Assembly (NCBI GenBank): GCA_025359215.1
Contig: JANYHE010000081.1
Span: forward strand, 1 to 51,314
Reading direction: 5' to 3'
DNA length: 51,314 nucleotides
DNA from: Hyphomicrobiales bacterium
GTDB lineage: Bacteria > Pseudomonadota > Alphaproteobacteria > Rhizobiales > Aestuariivirgaceae
The notes beneath the pieces were generated by a model. That model had not been told where the DNA came from. It ran no database searches and worked only from the letters and a program-made list of their open reading frames with translations. A program made the position numbers and the translations under genes. Below, in pieces: positions 34,244 to 42,783 of the stretch (position 1 is its first letter; each line of letters opens with the position of its first letter).

Positions 34244-36167
34244 TTAGCTGATCGATAGTGCGGCCAGAGGCGGCACCGAAACCCAGAATTTGGGCTTCAA
34301 GGCCATTGGCCGAGAGCAATTGGTCGCGAACAGCAACCAGCGCGTTGAGGTTTTCCTCGGTGGGTTCGGAGCCAAAAGCCGCTTCTGCGGCCTTTAACTC
34401 GCGATCGAGTGTGACGGCTTTGTGGTGCAGCACAATCATTTGGCGGAGGCCTGTCCGGGCATCATCTGGTGCAGCCGCAGGACCGAGGAACCACTCATTC
34501 AAACGTTTGGCTTGGTCTTCAAGGCGATCCAACACCGGACCAAAACCCTTAGACACTAAATGACCCCGAAGGCCAGCCGTTTCAAGGCTTTCCTGCGAGG
34601 ACGCCGCATCTAGAATATTTGCCCGCATAGAGTCAAGCTCACGCGATGCGAATTCTGACATAGCAAAATCGCTCCAAACATCGTGCAGAAGTTCGGGATG
34701 ATTTATGACAGACAGCACAATCATGCGTTCACGGCGCTCAGAAGCACTGGCAAAGCCAGTTTTGCTCGCCAGCGCCTTCAGTTGTTGCGAGGGCGGAAGT
34801 TGCATTTCCCACGCTTTTTGCCCCCACTTCAAGCGGGGTTGCGCCTTGCCAAATTTATTGAAAGCGCCGCGCGCAACGTGCTGGCCTTTAAACAGCCCAT
34901 TCAGCCGCTCTTGCAAATCTGCCAAATAATGCTTTTGCACGGTTTCATCTTGAATCAACCGCAGCTGAGTTTTGAGATCGCGCTCGAACAGGGCACGGCG
35001 CTCTGGTGTTGCGCGATCATTCTCGTTCAGGGCCCGTTGCCATAACACTGCACCCATGGGCTCGGCCGCATTGATCACTGTTTTAACGGCTTCAGGCCCC
35101 TCGGATTTTAACACATCATCCGGATCCTGCCCCTGGGGCAGAAATGCAAACTTCAAAGAATGTCCAGGCTTCAACAATGGCAACGCCAAGTCTAACGCCC
35201 GGTAGGCCGCTTTTTGCCCAGCACTATCACCGTCAAAACACAAAATCGGTTCCGCCACCGTTTTCCACATCAAGGCCAGTTGCATTTCAGTCAGCGCTGT
35301 TCCAAGCGGTGCAACGGCTTGCGTGAAGCCGGCGCGGAACATGGCAATCACATCAACATAACCCTCAACAGCAATCAGCTGGCTGGAAGCATGGGCAGGC
35401 CCCCTCGCCTTGTCGAAATTGTAGAGAATTTCGCCTTTGTGAAACAAGGGCGTATCTGGCGAATTGAGATATTTTGCCGGCACGTCGGCCCGCAAGGCCC
35501 GGCCGCCAAAGGCAATCACCCGCCCCCGCGCATCACGAATGGGAAATATCACCCGGTCACGGAACCGATCATAGGCCACAGGGATATCATCGCCTGAAAC
35601 CACCAATCCGGCCTCAGCCATTTGCTCAACCGAAACGTTCTTTTCGGCCAAATGAGTGCGCAGCGCTGAACGATCTTCCGGCGCATAGCCAATGCCGAAT
35701 TCTTTTTGAATGGCCGCACTCAAGCCACGGTCTGAAAGATAGCCCCGCGCCTTGGCCCCCCGCGCCGTTTGCAGCTCCGCCTCAAAAAACTTTTGTGCAA
35801 ATTCCATTATTTCATAAAGGCTTGAGCGCTGTTCCTCACGTTCTGCATCAGCCTGTGAAAATTCCGGCATGGGCAGGCCAGCTTCTTGAGCCAGCTGCGC
35901 CACGGCCTCAGGAAACGGCACACCTTCTTTGTCGACAAGATACTTGAAAATATCACCTGAAGCTTTGCAGCCAAAACAGTAATAGCGCCCTTTACGATCA
36001 TCGGCATGAAAGCTTGGAGATTTCTCACCATGAAATGGGCAACACGCCCAAAAATCGCCTTTGCCCGGATTGCTCTTGCGCCGATCCCAAGCTACCTTGC
36101 GACCAATAACCGACGACACCGAAACCCGGTTGCGAATGTCATCAAGAAATGAGGGCGGAAAGCGCAT
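34239..36167 (-). CDS. dnaG: DnaG, DNA primase
   Basis: Primase that makes RNA primers at the replication fork and binds DnaB. 642 residues: an N-terminal zinc domain (CPFHGEKSPSFHADD and YYCFGCKASGDIFKYL, giving the CHC2 ligands), a central catalytic core with FGIGYAPEDRSALRTHL, then the TOPRIM domain (VIFPIRDARGRVIAFGGRAL, LIAVEGYVDVIAMFRAGF and CFDGDSAGQKAA) and a C-terminal helicase-binding domain. Length and motifs are normal. The start ATG leaves 95 bp to the divergent cytochrome b561 gene. It lies upstream of rpoD, the conserved macromolecular-synthesis arrangement, but rpsU is not present. Confidence 0.98.
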   Translation of the reverse strand: MRFPPSFLDDIRNRVSVSSVIGRKVAWDRRKSNPGKGDFWACCPFHGEKSPSFHADDRKGRYYCFGCKASGDIFKYLVDKEGVPFPEAVAQLAQEAGLPMPEFSQADAEREEQRSSLYEIMEFAQKFFEAELQTARGAKARGYLSDRGLSAAIQKEFGIGYAPEDRSALRTHLAEKNVSVEQMAEAGLVVSGDDIPVAYDRFRDRVIFPIRDARGRVIAFGGRALRADVPAKYLNSPDTPLFHKGEILYNFDKARGPAHASSQLIAVEGYVDVIAMFRAGFTQAVAPLGTALTEMQLALMWKTVAEPILCFDGDSAGQKAAYRALDLALPLLKPGHSLKFAFLPQGQDPDDVLKSEGPEAVKTVINAAEPMGAVLWQRALNENDRATPERRALFERDLKTQLRLIQDETVQKHYLADLQERLNGLFKGQHVARGAFNKFGKAQPRLKWGQKAWEMQLPPSQQLKALASKTGFASASERRERMIVLSVINHPELLHDVWSDFAMSEFASRELDSMRANILDAASSQESLETAGLRGHLVSKGFGPVLDRLEDQAKRLNEWFLGPAAAPDDARTGLRQMIVLHHKAVTLDRELKAAEAAFGSEPTEENLNALVAVRDQLLSANGLEAQILGFGAASGRTIDQLS

Positions 36168-36262
36168 GGAAGGGGTTTAATCGGTTTCTCAGGGCAAAAT
36201 CCACACCTATTGAACACACTGTATTTTTGAGTCAGGTTACCTCGAATAATAGAGTTTTTAAA

Positions 36263-36793
36263 ATGTCAGTTCGCAAATATCACCCTGTTCTCGTTGTCCT
36301 TCATTGGCTCTTGGCTTTGATGATCGGTTTACAGCTGGGCTTTGGCTATTTTACAATTGGTAAAATGGCAAATTCTGATCCAGCAAAATTGCAGCCCTTA
36401 TCAATCCATATGGGCATTGGCACAGCCATCATCGTGCTGATGTTCATCCGCCTTGCCACCCGTTATTTCACCAGCCACCCGCAGCCAAGCGAAAGCCAAA
36501 CCAAAGGCATTGGCCGTTTGCGCACACCCGTTCACCGCCTGATGTATCTTGTTATTTTTGTAACAGCCATCAGCGGCTGGCTCACAGGATATTTAATTGC
36601 GCACCTTTATGAAACACCAGGCAACACCCTGCCCGCCGATTTCGCGCAATATCCCACCCGCGTCGTTCATGTTTGGATGGCGCTCGTGCTGTTCTTGGTA
36701 ATCGTGCTTCATATTGCGGCAGCCATTCGAGAACTGATCAGTGGAGATGTTAATGTTATTGGTCGCATGGGTTTTGGTTCGCGCAAAACTTAG
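36263..36793 (+). CDS. Cytochrome b561 family protein
   Basis: 176 residues from the ATG at 36263 (a longer frame with an unrelated hydrophilic extension overlaps the dnaG start). Four membrane helices with histidines suited to two b-type haems: H14 in VVLHWLLAL, H49 in LSIHMGIGTA, and later histidines in RVVHVWMALVLFLVIVLHIA. Opens with YHPVLVVLHWLLALMI, the usual bacterial b561 start. Such proteins accept electrons at the inner membrane; several are superoxide:ubiquinone oxidoreductases, as E. coli CybB. Partner unknown. Overlaps the convergent kynB-like gene by four bases. Confidence 0.92.
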   Translation: MSVRKYHPVLVVLHWLLALMIGLQLGFGYFTIGKMANSDPAKLQPLSIHMGIGTAIIVLMFIRLATRYFTSHPQPSESQTKGIGRLRTPVHRLMYLVIFVTAISGWLTGYLIAHLYETPGNTLPADFAQYPTRVVHVWMALVLFLVIVLHIAAAIRELISGDVNVIGRMGFGSRKT

Positions 36794-37413
36794 CGCCGCA
36801 ACACGGCCCGAACTGGGGAAGCATCTAAATTCTCAAACTTCAGTGGCAGCGCCATCAATTCATAATCACCCGGCTCCACATGATCGAGCAACAGGTTTTC
36901 AAGAATAATGATGTTATTCTGTTTGCAAGCCATATGCGCTGGCAAACTCTTTGATGTTGAAGGGTCAACCGAACTTGTATCAACACCGACCAATTTCACG
37001 CCATGATCAGCCAGCAGTTGCACAGTCTCTGCAGCAAGTGCACGAAAATCATCACCCCAAACTTTAGAATCCTGTCCCGCAAACAGCCGCAGCAAAACCC
37101 GAGGGGGGCAGTCTTTCAAAAATGGTTTTATGTCTTGAGGCAGGCACAATGGCCCTGCCGCTTGCGCATCAATCACGCGGGCTGGCCCCATAAACACATG
37201 AAGATCAAGCGCACCAATCCGTGCCCCCTGCTCATCATAATGATAAGGCGCATCGGCATGGGTGCCACAATGGACCGACATGGTGATGCGCGAGACATTG
37301 ACCGGACAACCAGGCCCGATGCGCGCCACGAATTCTTCTGAGTAGGGAGTGTCGATAGGGAACACAGCTGCGCCAGGACTATAGGCGCGAGAAATATCAA
37401 TGAGTGTGCTCAC
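36790..37413 (-). CDS. kynB: KynB-like arylformamidase (cyclase family)
   Basis: 207 residues, typical of bacterial KynB, which hydrolyses N-formylkynurenine to kynurenine. It begins TLIDISRAYSPGAAVFPIDTPYSEE and has the metal-binding motif HCGTHADAPYHYDEQG, then LVGVDTSSVDPSTSKSLPAH, matching KynB. No kynA or kynU gene lies nearby, so it could also be a related metal-dependent cyclase-type hydrolase, but length and the DTSSVDP segment favour KynB. The start overlaps the mlaF stop (ATGA), an unexpected coupling to a lipid transporter. Confidence 0.85.
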   Translation of the reverse strand: MSTLIDISRAYSPGAAVFPIDTPYSEEFVARIGPGCPVNVSRITMSVHCGTHADAPYHYDEQGARIGALDLHVFMGPARVIDAQAAGPLCLPQDIKPFLKDCPPRVLLRLFAGQDSKVWGDDFRALAAETVQLLADHGVKLVGVDTSSVDPSTSKSLPAHMACKQNNIIILENLLLDHVEPGDYELMALPLKFENLDASPVRAVLRR

Positions 37414-38174
37414 GCCTTCAACACATCCATCTTAATCGGCCCATCAGCACGGCCCAGAATGAATTGGTCCACGTAGGGGTTGCCGCTACGGTCAATCATT
37501 TTCGCTGGCCCCTGCCAGATGATTTCGCCTTTATAAATCATGGCAATATCATCGGCAATTTTGCGGGCTGAGGCCATATCATGCGTGATGGAAATGGTGG
37601 TGGCACCCAAGCGCTTCACGCAATCAACAATCAAATTGTTAATCACATCCGCCATAATCGGGTCGAGGCCTGTGGTGGGCTCATCGAAGAAAATGATCTC
37701 GGGATCAGCAGCAATCGCCCGCGCCAACCCAACACGCTTTTGCATTCCGCCAGAAAGTTCCGCCGGATAAAGTTTCCCCACATCGGCAGAAAGCCCAACC
37801 AGAACCAGTTTCTCCATGGCAATTTCGCGGGCTTTCGCGCGCGGTGTGTGGCGGCCTTGCATCAAGCCAAAGGCCACGTTTTCCCACACGCTGATCGAGT
37901 CAAATAAAGCCCCGCCTTGAAACAGCATGCCAAAGCGCGCAAGAAACTTATCGCGGGCCTCGCCACGCAAACCAACAGCATTTTCACCAGCGATTTTAAT
38001 TGAACCAGAATCCGGCTGAAGAATGCCCAGAATGCATTTCAGCATGACAGATTTGCCCGTGCCTGATCCGCCAATCACCACAAGTGATTTGCCTTTTTCA
38101 ACCTTCAGCGAAAGGCCGTTCAGCACATGTTTGGGGCCAAAACTTTTTCGCACATTTTCAAGCTCAATATGCAT
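37410..38174 (-). CDS. mlaF: MlaF-type ABC transporter ATP-binding protein
   Basis: 254-residue ATPase that powers phospholipid transport between the membranes. Walker A GGSGTGKS, Q-loop FQGGALFDSISVWENVAFGL, signature LSGGMQKRVGLARA, Walker B IIFFDEPTTGLDP and the switch His in ISITHDMASARK are complete. The FQGGALFDS segment is typical of MlaF. It starts on the last base of the mlaE stop, and its stop overlaps the kynB-like start. No MlaD or MlaB gene follows. In the family, MlaD is the MCE-domain subunit that contacts lipids. Confidence 0.94.
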   Translation of the reverse strand: MHIELENVRKSFGPKHVLNGLSLKVEKGKSLVVIGGSGTGKSVMLKCILGILQPDSGSIKIAGENAVGLRGEARDKFLARFGMLFQGGALFDSISVWENVAFGLMQGRHTPRAKAREIAMEKLVLVGLSADVGKLYPAELSGGMQKRVGLARAIAADPEIIFFDEPTTGLDPIMADVINNLIVDCVKRLGATTISITHDMASARKIADDIAMIYKGEIIWQGPAKMIDRSGNPYVDQFILGRADGPIKMDVLKA

Positions 38175-38956
38175 CAGTGTTTTCCAAACAACAAAGACGT
38201 GAGCGCAAAGTTTGCTGCCAAAATCATGATGGCTGAAGAAACAACAGCACTGGTGGTGGCACGGCCCACACCTTGCGCCCCGCCTTTAGAGTTAAAGCCG
38301 TGATAGCACCCCATAAGCGCAATAATGAATCCAAACACAGCCGCTTTAATAAGCCCCGATGAAATATCGTCAAAGTGCAATTGGTCAACAGTGGTCTTGA
38401 TATAGCTGAACCCATTGAACCCCAATGAGCGCGTGCCCACAATATATCCACCCATAATGCCAATCGTGTCCCCAATTGCCACAAGTAGTGGCAATGAAAC
38501 CACCGCAGCTAGCAAGCGCGGCCCCACGAGATATTTGAAAGGATTAGTGGAAAGCGTCACCAAAGCATCTGTCTGCTCCGTCACCCGCATGGTGCCCAGC
38601 TCTGCTGCAATCGATGCCCCCACTCTGCCAGCAACCATTAAGCCTGCCAGCACCGGGCCTAACTCACGCGTAATGCCAATGGCCACAATACTCGGCACCA
38701 ATTGTCCGGCTGTGGCGGGCGATGAGCCTGTATAAATTTGTAAAGCCAAAGCGCCACCGGTGAAAAAAGAGGTGAGCGCCACAACAGGCAACGAAGTGTA
38801 GCCAACCCGAAAGAATTGCAGCGCCATTTGACTGAAATAATAGCGCGGCGTCAGGCCTTGCGTCAGCGCATCTTTAAGAAACAACGCCACGCGTCCCACT
38901 TCTGCGCAGAACAACAAAAATAATCGGCCTATGGCTGCAATAATATTCAAGGGCAC
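38174..38956 (-). CDS. mlaE: MlaE-type ABC transporter permease
   Basis: About 260 residues if translation begins at the GTG at 38956, one base after the alr stop; this gives the standard MlaE length. A frame extending back to 39085 would overlap alr by 128 bases and add an arginine-rich stretch. The protein has about six hydrophobic helices and the MlaE core SFFTGGALALQIYTGSSP, the coupling region ITRELGPVLAGLMVAGRVGASIAAELGTMRVTEQTDAL, and TIGIMGGYIVGT. With MlaF it forms the inner-membrane core of the transporter. Coupling to alr and mlaF places all three in one transcript. Confidence 0.93.
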   Translation of the reverse strand: MPLNIIAAIGRLFLLFCAEVGRVALFLKDALTQGLTPRYYFSQMALQFFRVGYTSLPVVALTSFFTGGALALQIYTGSSPATAGQLVPSIVAIGITRELGPVLAGLMVAGRVGASIAAELGTMRVTEQTDALVTLSTNPFKYLVGPRLLAAVVSLPLLVAIGDTIGIMGGYIVGTRSLGFNGFSYIKTTVDQLHFDDISSGLIKAAVFGFIIALMGCYHGFNSKGGAQGVGRATTSAVVSSAIMILAANFALTSLLFGKH

Positions 38957-38957
38957 C

Positions 38958-40073
38958 TCACGATTCGTCACCAATGTAGCGGCGGTGATACCGATTGCCC
39001 AGATGGGTGAGAAGTTCATAGGAAATCGTGCCCGCAGAAGCCGCCGCCTCGTCAACCGAAATATGCGGTCCGAAAATTTCAGCAAGTGTTCCGCGCGAAA
39101 TCTCAGCGTCTGGAATATCAGTCACATCGCAAGCCATCATATCCATCGACACCCGCCCGACAATAGGCACTCGGCTGCCTGCAATATAAACTTGGGCCGG
39201 GCCATCAATCTGCGAAGATGAAAGCTTGCGCGGAATTCCGTCGCGGTAACCTGCACCCAGAATTGCAATCTTTGAATCACGCGGCGCAGTCCATGTGGCG
39301 CTATAACCAATCGTGTCACCTTGCTTCACATGGCGCGTTTGCATCACCTTGGCTTGCAAGGTGACAACGGTTTTCATGGGGTTGGGTTTTCCGGGTGTGG
39401 GGTTGCCACCATAAAGTGCCACGCCTGCGCGCACCAGATCAAAAGTGTAAGCACCACCCAAGAAGATGCCACTCGAGTTTGCAAAGCTTGCAGGCACATC
39501 AGGCAAATATTTACGAAACTTATAAAAGGCCGCAAGTTGCTTTGCGTTCATCTCATGCTCATCTTCATCCGAACATGCAAGATGGCTCACTAATAAGTTG
39601 ATATGAATCAATTTTATGAATTCATCATCACCAAATAATTTTTTAAATTCAGCTACTGTAAACCCAAGACGACTAATGCCAGTGTCAACATGAATTGCGC
39701 AAGGTCTGCCAGCAGCAACCTTCGCCCACTCCTGGGCTTGATCAATTGATATTAATGCGGGGATTAGCTTGTGGTGCATATAGAATTCAGCTTGCCCCAA
39801 ATAAAATCCATCAAGCACATAAATGGCAGCATCAGCCAAAACAGCGCGAAGTTCAGCACCTTCGCTTGGGCGTGACACGAAATAGTTTCTGCAGCCCTCA
39901 TTCCACAAGGCTTTGGCCACTACGGCCATGCCCAACCCATAAGCCTCACCTTTAATGGCCACACCACAAGCCGCTGGTGCCGCCTGTTTGCACAACGTGC
40001 GATAGTTCGTGCAAAGTGCGGCAAGATCAATGCTGACAATTGCACTGGCGAGATGTTCTGGAACTTCTGTCAT
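38958..40073 (-). CDS. alr: Alanine racemase
   Basis: PLP enzyme making D-alanine for peptidoglycan. About 371 residues from the ATG at 40073; a TTG at 40127 would extend it by 18 residues with no better ribosome site. The PLP lysine is in AIKGEAYGLG, where the common VKANAYGHG motif is changed (A to G and N/D to E). The second catalytic Tyr is in GYSATW. Also present are HVDTGISRLGF, FANSSGI, RAGVALYGGNP and GRVSMDM. Altered motif residues are conservative, so activity is expected. Downstream mlaE follows with a one-base gap. In most relatives dnaB lies immediately upstream; here a 2.7-kb insert separates them. Confidence 0.93.
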   Translation of the reverse strand: MTEVPEHLASAIVSIDLAALCTNYRTLCKQAAPAACGVAIKGEAYGLGMAVVAKALWNEGCRNYFVSRPSEGAELRAVLADAAIYVLDGFYLGQAEFYMHHKLIPALISIDQAQEWAKVAAGRPCAIHVDTGISRLGFTVAEFKKLFGDDEFIKLIHINLLVSHLACSDEDEHEMNAKQLAAFYKFRKYLPDVPASFANSSGIFLGGAYTFDLVRAGVALYGGNPTPGKPNPMKTVVTLQAKVMQTRHVKQGDTIGYSATWTAPRDSKIAILGAGYRDGIPRKLSSSQIDGPAQVYIAGSRVPIVGRVSMDMMACDVTDIPDAEISRGTLAEIFGPHISVDEAAASAGTISYELLTHLGNRYHRRYIGDES

Positions 40074-40360
40074 GAGTCGAGGATTAAATGATTTAACGAC
40101 GAGAGCAAGCGCTTCTATCAGGCTCAATATTCATCGTAGTGAACTTTTTATTCACAGAAGTAATATCACGATAGGCGAAAATTGAAAATCACAGGAACAA
40201 AACGACAAAAATGACTACGCATGCAAAATAAACGACCGAGCGAATGCCAAGCGAAATTGCGGAGCAATGCAAATCAAGGCTATTCCTTCAGTATTCAGTA
40301 AGCAGCGTAAAGAATCGGGGGACAGAGTAAAACAAACAAAACCAAGATTGGAACAGGGCA
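40074..40360. other. Intergenic region between alr and the 121-aa ORF
   Basis: About 290 bases, AT-rich, holding the divergent control regions of alr and the small ORF. I see no convincing promoter, palindrome or terminator. A ribosome-site-like AGGGC precedes the small ORF, and weak sequence around 40128-40145 precedes the alternative alr start. Confidence 0.4.
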
Positions 40361-40726
40361 ATGAATATCTATGCACAAGAAAACTACAACTCAGTTTCAG
40401 AAACTAGCGGTGACCGCTTTTACAAACAAGAAAAGACAAACGCGGAAAACCAATTTGAATTGGTCTATTTGGCACTCAATGCTTTGAAAGATGCAACGAA
40501 TAAAAGGCTAAAATCTGGTCAAGTCGAAAATATTTTATCACAAGTCCTATGGCCAGAAACACGCAACCTCATCGAAAAGGCCGAAGCAATCTGCAACGCT
40601 CAGATGAAAAAGATTTTGGCTTCATATCTGCTAACAGAAGATGATGCTGTCGAAGTGAACCCTAATGCTAACAACTTGGGAAAGTGCCTCTCAACATTGC
40701 TCCTGTTGGGTGAGCTCTCCACGTAA
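40361..40726 (+). CDS. Unknown protein, 121 aa
   Basis: Soluble, charged 121-residue protein (MNIYAQENYNSVSETSGDRF...). It is mostly predicted-helical, with an Asn/Gln/Glu/Lys-rich composition unlike its neighbours and a central LVYLALNALKDATNKRLKSGQ. No family recognised. It is convergent with the first HTH paralog, whose stop lies 17 bases away, and shares that patch's low-GC look, so it may have arrived with it. Confidence 0.5.
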   Translation: MNIYAQENYNSVSETSGDRFYKQEKTNAENQFELVYLALNALKDATNKRLKSGQVENILSQVLWPETRNLIEKAEAICNAQMKKILASYLLTEDDAVEVNPNANNLGKCLSTLLLLGELST

Positions 40727-40742
40727 CAAAAAGCCGCGGCAA

Positions 40743-41603
40743 CTAACTTCGCCATGCTTCCATTTGATCAAATGTTTGTAAAATTGAATTCTGTTCATGG
40801 AAGTATTGCTGAATAATCGCCGCGGCATCCGACCTTATCGACGGATGATCGATTGGCATCAATCCACTGTCCTTATAATATTTTCGCCAGTCTTTTGATT
40901 GGCCCTGATAGTGCAAAACTACGCGACAACTAATGGGTAGGTCCGTCAATGCGTAAGTTAAAAGCAAACCTCCCATGGTGTTATGCAATGGCATGTCACC
41001 TCGCGCAAAACACATCATTATTTTGCGATGGTCTCGTTTTGGTTCAGTGCCTGATAAGGATATAAAATTCTTGTGTTGAGTAACGACACCCTCTTGCAGT
41101 CTGGGCCTATATTTTCTCTCAACGCTGCCAAGTTCGTCGAGCCGTACCAATCTGGTAAACACCAAATGGCCCTCCACCCTTTTCAAAATGACAAGTGACC
41201 GCAAGCAATACTGGAAAGCGGGCAACCAAGCTGAATAACATGTGTAAACGCCTTCAGCAAATCTAGAACTGGAACTATGAGACTTGATTTGTTCTAAAGC
41301 TTTTTCCAAGTAAATGTTGCTGTCACTGCGGTTTCGCTGAAGATCACGATCGCTTGTTTGTAGTGTTGGCTCTTCTTGAAAAAGTTGAAGTAGCCCCACA
41401 CCCAAATAAGCAACAATTTTGCCCATCGTCGATTTATTTGGTAACATCGAACCACCAAGATATTTGTTAAACTGCTGGCGGTTGATGTCGAGGTCTAAAC
41501 ATATTTGTGAAATACTCCCCCGCTCCAGCACACGAGCCCGCAAGTTTTTTGCAAATATTTGATAGACAGTTGTCTCATCTTCAAAAATTTTCGCTGCCAT
41601 CAT
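40743..41603 (-). CDS. HTH protein with conserved unknown C-terminal domain (paralog A)
   Basis: 286 residues. The N-terminal part has a short XRE-like helix-turn-helix, LDINRQQFNKYLGGSMLPNK (40-49 is the core), followed by a linker of about 45 residues and a C-terminal domain of about 180 residues. The C-terminal domain shares blocks with paralog B: EGVYTCY, LVFTRLVR, EGVVTQHKNFISL, MGGLLLTYALTDLPISCRV, SKDWRKYYKDSG and HPSIRSDAAAIIQQYF. I do not recognise this domain; it has no membrane helix. Size and layout resemble one-component regulators where the C-terminal part senses a ligand, but that is inference. It follows paralog B on the same strand with a 144-bp gap. Confidence 0.75.
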   Translation of the reverse strand: MMAAKIFEDETTVYQIFAKNLRARVLERGSISQICLDLDINRQQFNKYLGGSMLPNKSTMGKIVAYLGVGLLQLFQEEPTLQTSDRDLQRNRSDSNIYLEKALEQIKSHSSSSRFAEGVYTCYSAWLPAFQYCLRSLVILKRVEGHLVFTRLVRLDELGSVERKYRPRLQEGVVTQHKNFISLSGTEPKRDHRKIMMCFARGDMPLHNTMGGLLLTYALTDLPISCRVVLHYQGQSKDWRKYYKDSGLMPIDHPSIRSDAAAIIQQYFHEQNSILQTFDQMEAWRS

Positions 41604-41747
41604 TTGCCCTTTTAGAGTCCAAACTATTTTTTATCGGGAAGTATTCTAAGCTGCCTTATTCCGCAATTAGTGACATTTGTTTGTTGATCAAACTTTGAAT
41701 TAAGTTCAATTTCTAGAAAATACAAAGCGACTAAAACTAACTTAAAA

Positions 41748-42614
41748 TTACAATGGCCGCCAATCCGGCAGTAAGTCTACGGATTGCATCACAGAGCGGC
41801 TACTTTTGAAGTTTGCGCGAATTATTTCTGCGACGTTTGGAGAAATTGATGGGTCTTCATTTGTTATAATTCCGCAGGTTTTAAAATGTTTACGCCAATC
41901 TGAATTTGGGCTTTGGTATTGCATAGCAAACTGGCAGCTGATTGGCATGCCGGAGGGTGCAAAAGAGAGCAATAGTCCCATCATAATGGCGTTTTTAAAT
42001 TGTTGTTCTACGGCAAAATTAATCATAGACATGCGCTGTTCCCAGCCCCGCTCGTGGCTCACGAACGTTACGCGATTTCGATTTTGCGTAACCAATCCAT
42101 CATGGCAAGTTGTAGGGTATAAACGAAATTGATCACCAACATTGGCATGACGCACAATCCTCGTGAACACTAACTTACTGCCTATTCTAACGACAACAAC
42201 AATGCAGCGCAGCGAGTGGTTCGGTTTCATTTTCCAAGGAAGGTAACAAGTGTAGACACCTTCTCGCAGGGTGCAATTTGCGCTCTCAGATTCCAAGGTA
42301 TCCACAGTTCGGTTGTAACGGAATTGTGGTGCTGCTTTCTCCGTCTTTGGTTCTACCAGCATTTCTAGAGACGGAGATTTGACGGGTTCTGGTGGAGCAA
42401 AAAGGTTGATTGATTCAACTTTAAAAAATTGAGTAATCTTTAAAAGAGTCGCTTCATTTGGCAATACACTGCCATTAAGGTATTTGTTGAATTGCTGGCG
42501 ATTGATTTCAAGATCTCTGCACGTACTTGCAATCGATCCATTGCGCGTTGCCAGCACAAATAAGTTTTCGGCGAAGTTGCGATAAGCAACATTTCCAGAA
42601 ATATGGCCCATCAT
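41748..42614 (-). CDS. HTH protein with conserved unknown C-terminal domain (paralog B)
   Basis: 288 residues. Same plan as paralog A: HTH core LEINRQQFNKYLNGSVLPNE (37-46), a proline/glutamate-rich linker, then a C-terminal domain with EGVYTCYLPW, LVFTRIVRHAN, DGLVTQNRNRVTFV, MMGLLLSFAPSGMPISCQF, NSDWRKHFKTCG and DPSISPNVAEII. The HTH and C-terminal domain are conserved while the linkers diverge, pointing to an old tandem duplication that kept both functions. Start may be Met1 or Met2. It lies 170 bp downstream (transcriptionally upstream-facing) of the dnaB stop, on the same strand as dnaB, and is absent from this position in the usual dnaB-alr order. Confidence 0.75.
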   Translation of the reverse strand: MMGHISGNVAYRNFAENLFVLATRNGSIASTCRDLEINRQQFNKYLNGSVLPNEATLLKITQFFKVESINLFAPPEPVKSPSLEMLVEPKTEKAAPQFRYNRTVDTLESESANCTLREGVYTCYLPWKMKPNHSLRCIVVVVRIGSKLVFTRIVRHANVGDQFRLYPTTCHDGLVTQNRNRVTFVSHERGWEQRMSMINFAVEQQFKNAIMMGLLLSFAPSGMPISCQFAMQYQSPNSDWRKHFKTCGIITNEDPSISPNVAEIIRANFKSSRSVMQSVDLLPDWRPL

Positions 42615-42783
42615 TTTCCTCGCGCCGATTACGACGTAGTGTTGACCCCTTACGACCCCCCAGTCATATTGTTATGATAAATACAATCGGGCAAAAAAAC
42701 AGCATCCCTAAGGTTGTAAAATTTTATTTTTTCAATTTCCACCACGCGAAATCGGTTGTGTTCGTAAGCCATTGTAGTCAGGC

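Noticed and set aside
38956-39085. Longer mlaE start at 39085
   Set aside because: It would overlap alr by 128 bases and add an arginine-rich stretch absent from MlaE proteins of normal length; the GTG at 38956 fits.
40318-40345. Similarity to 50481-50505 (GGGxxAGAGTAAA)
   Set aside because: The match is short, in two AT-rich gaps, and has no symmetry or third copy; probably coincidence, not a dispersed repeat.
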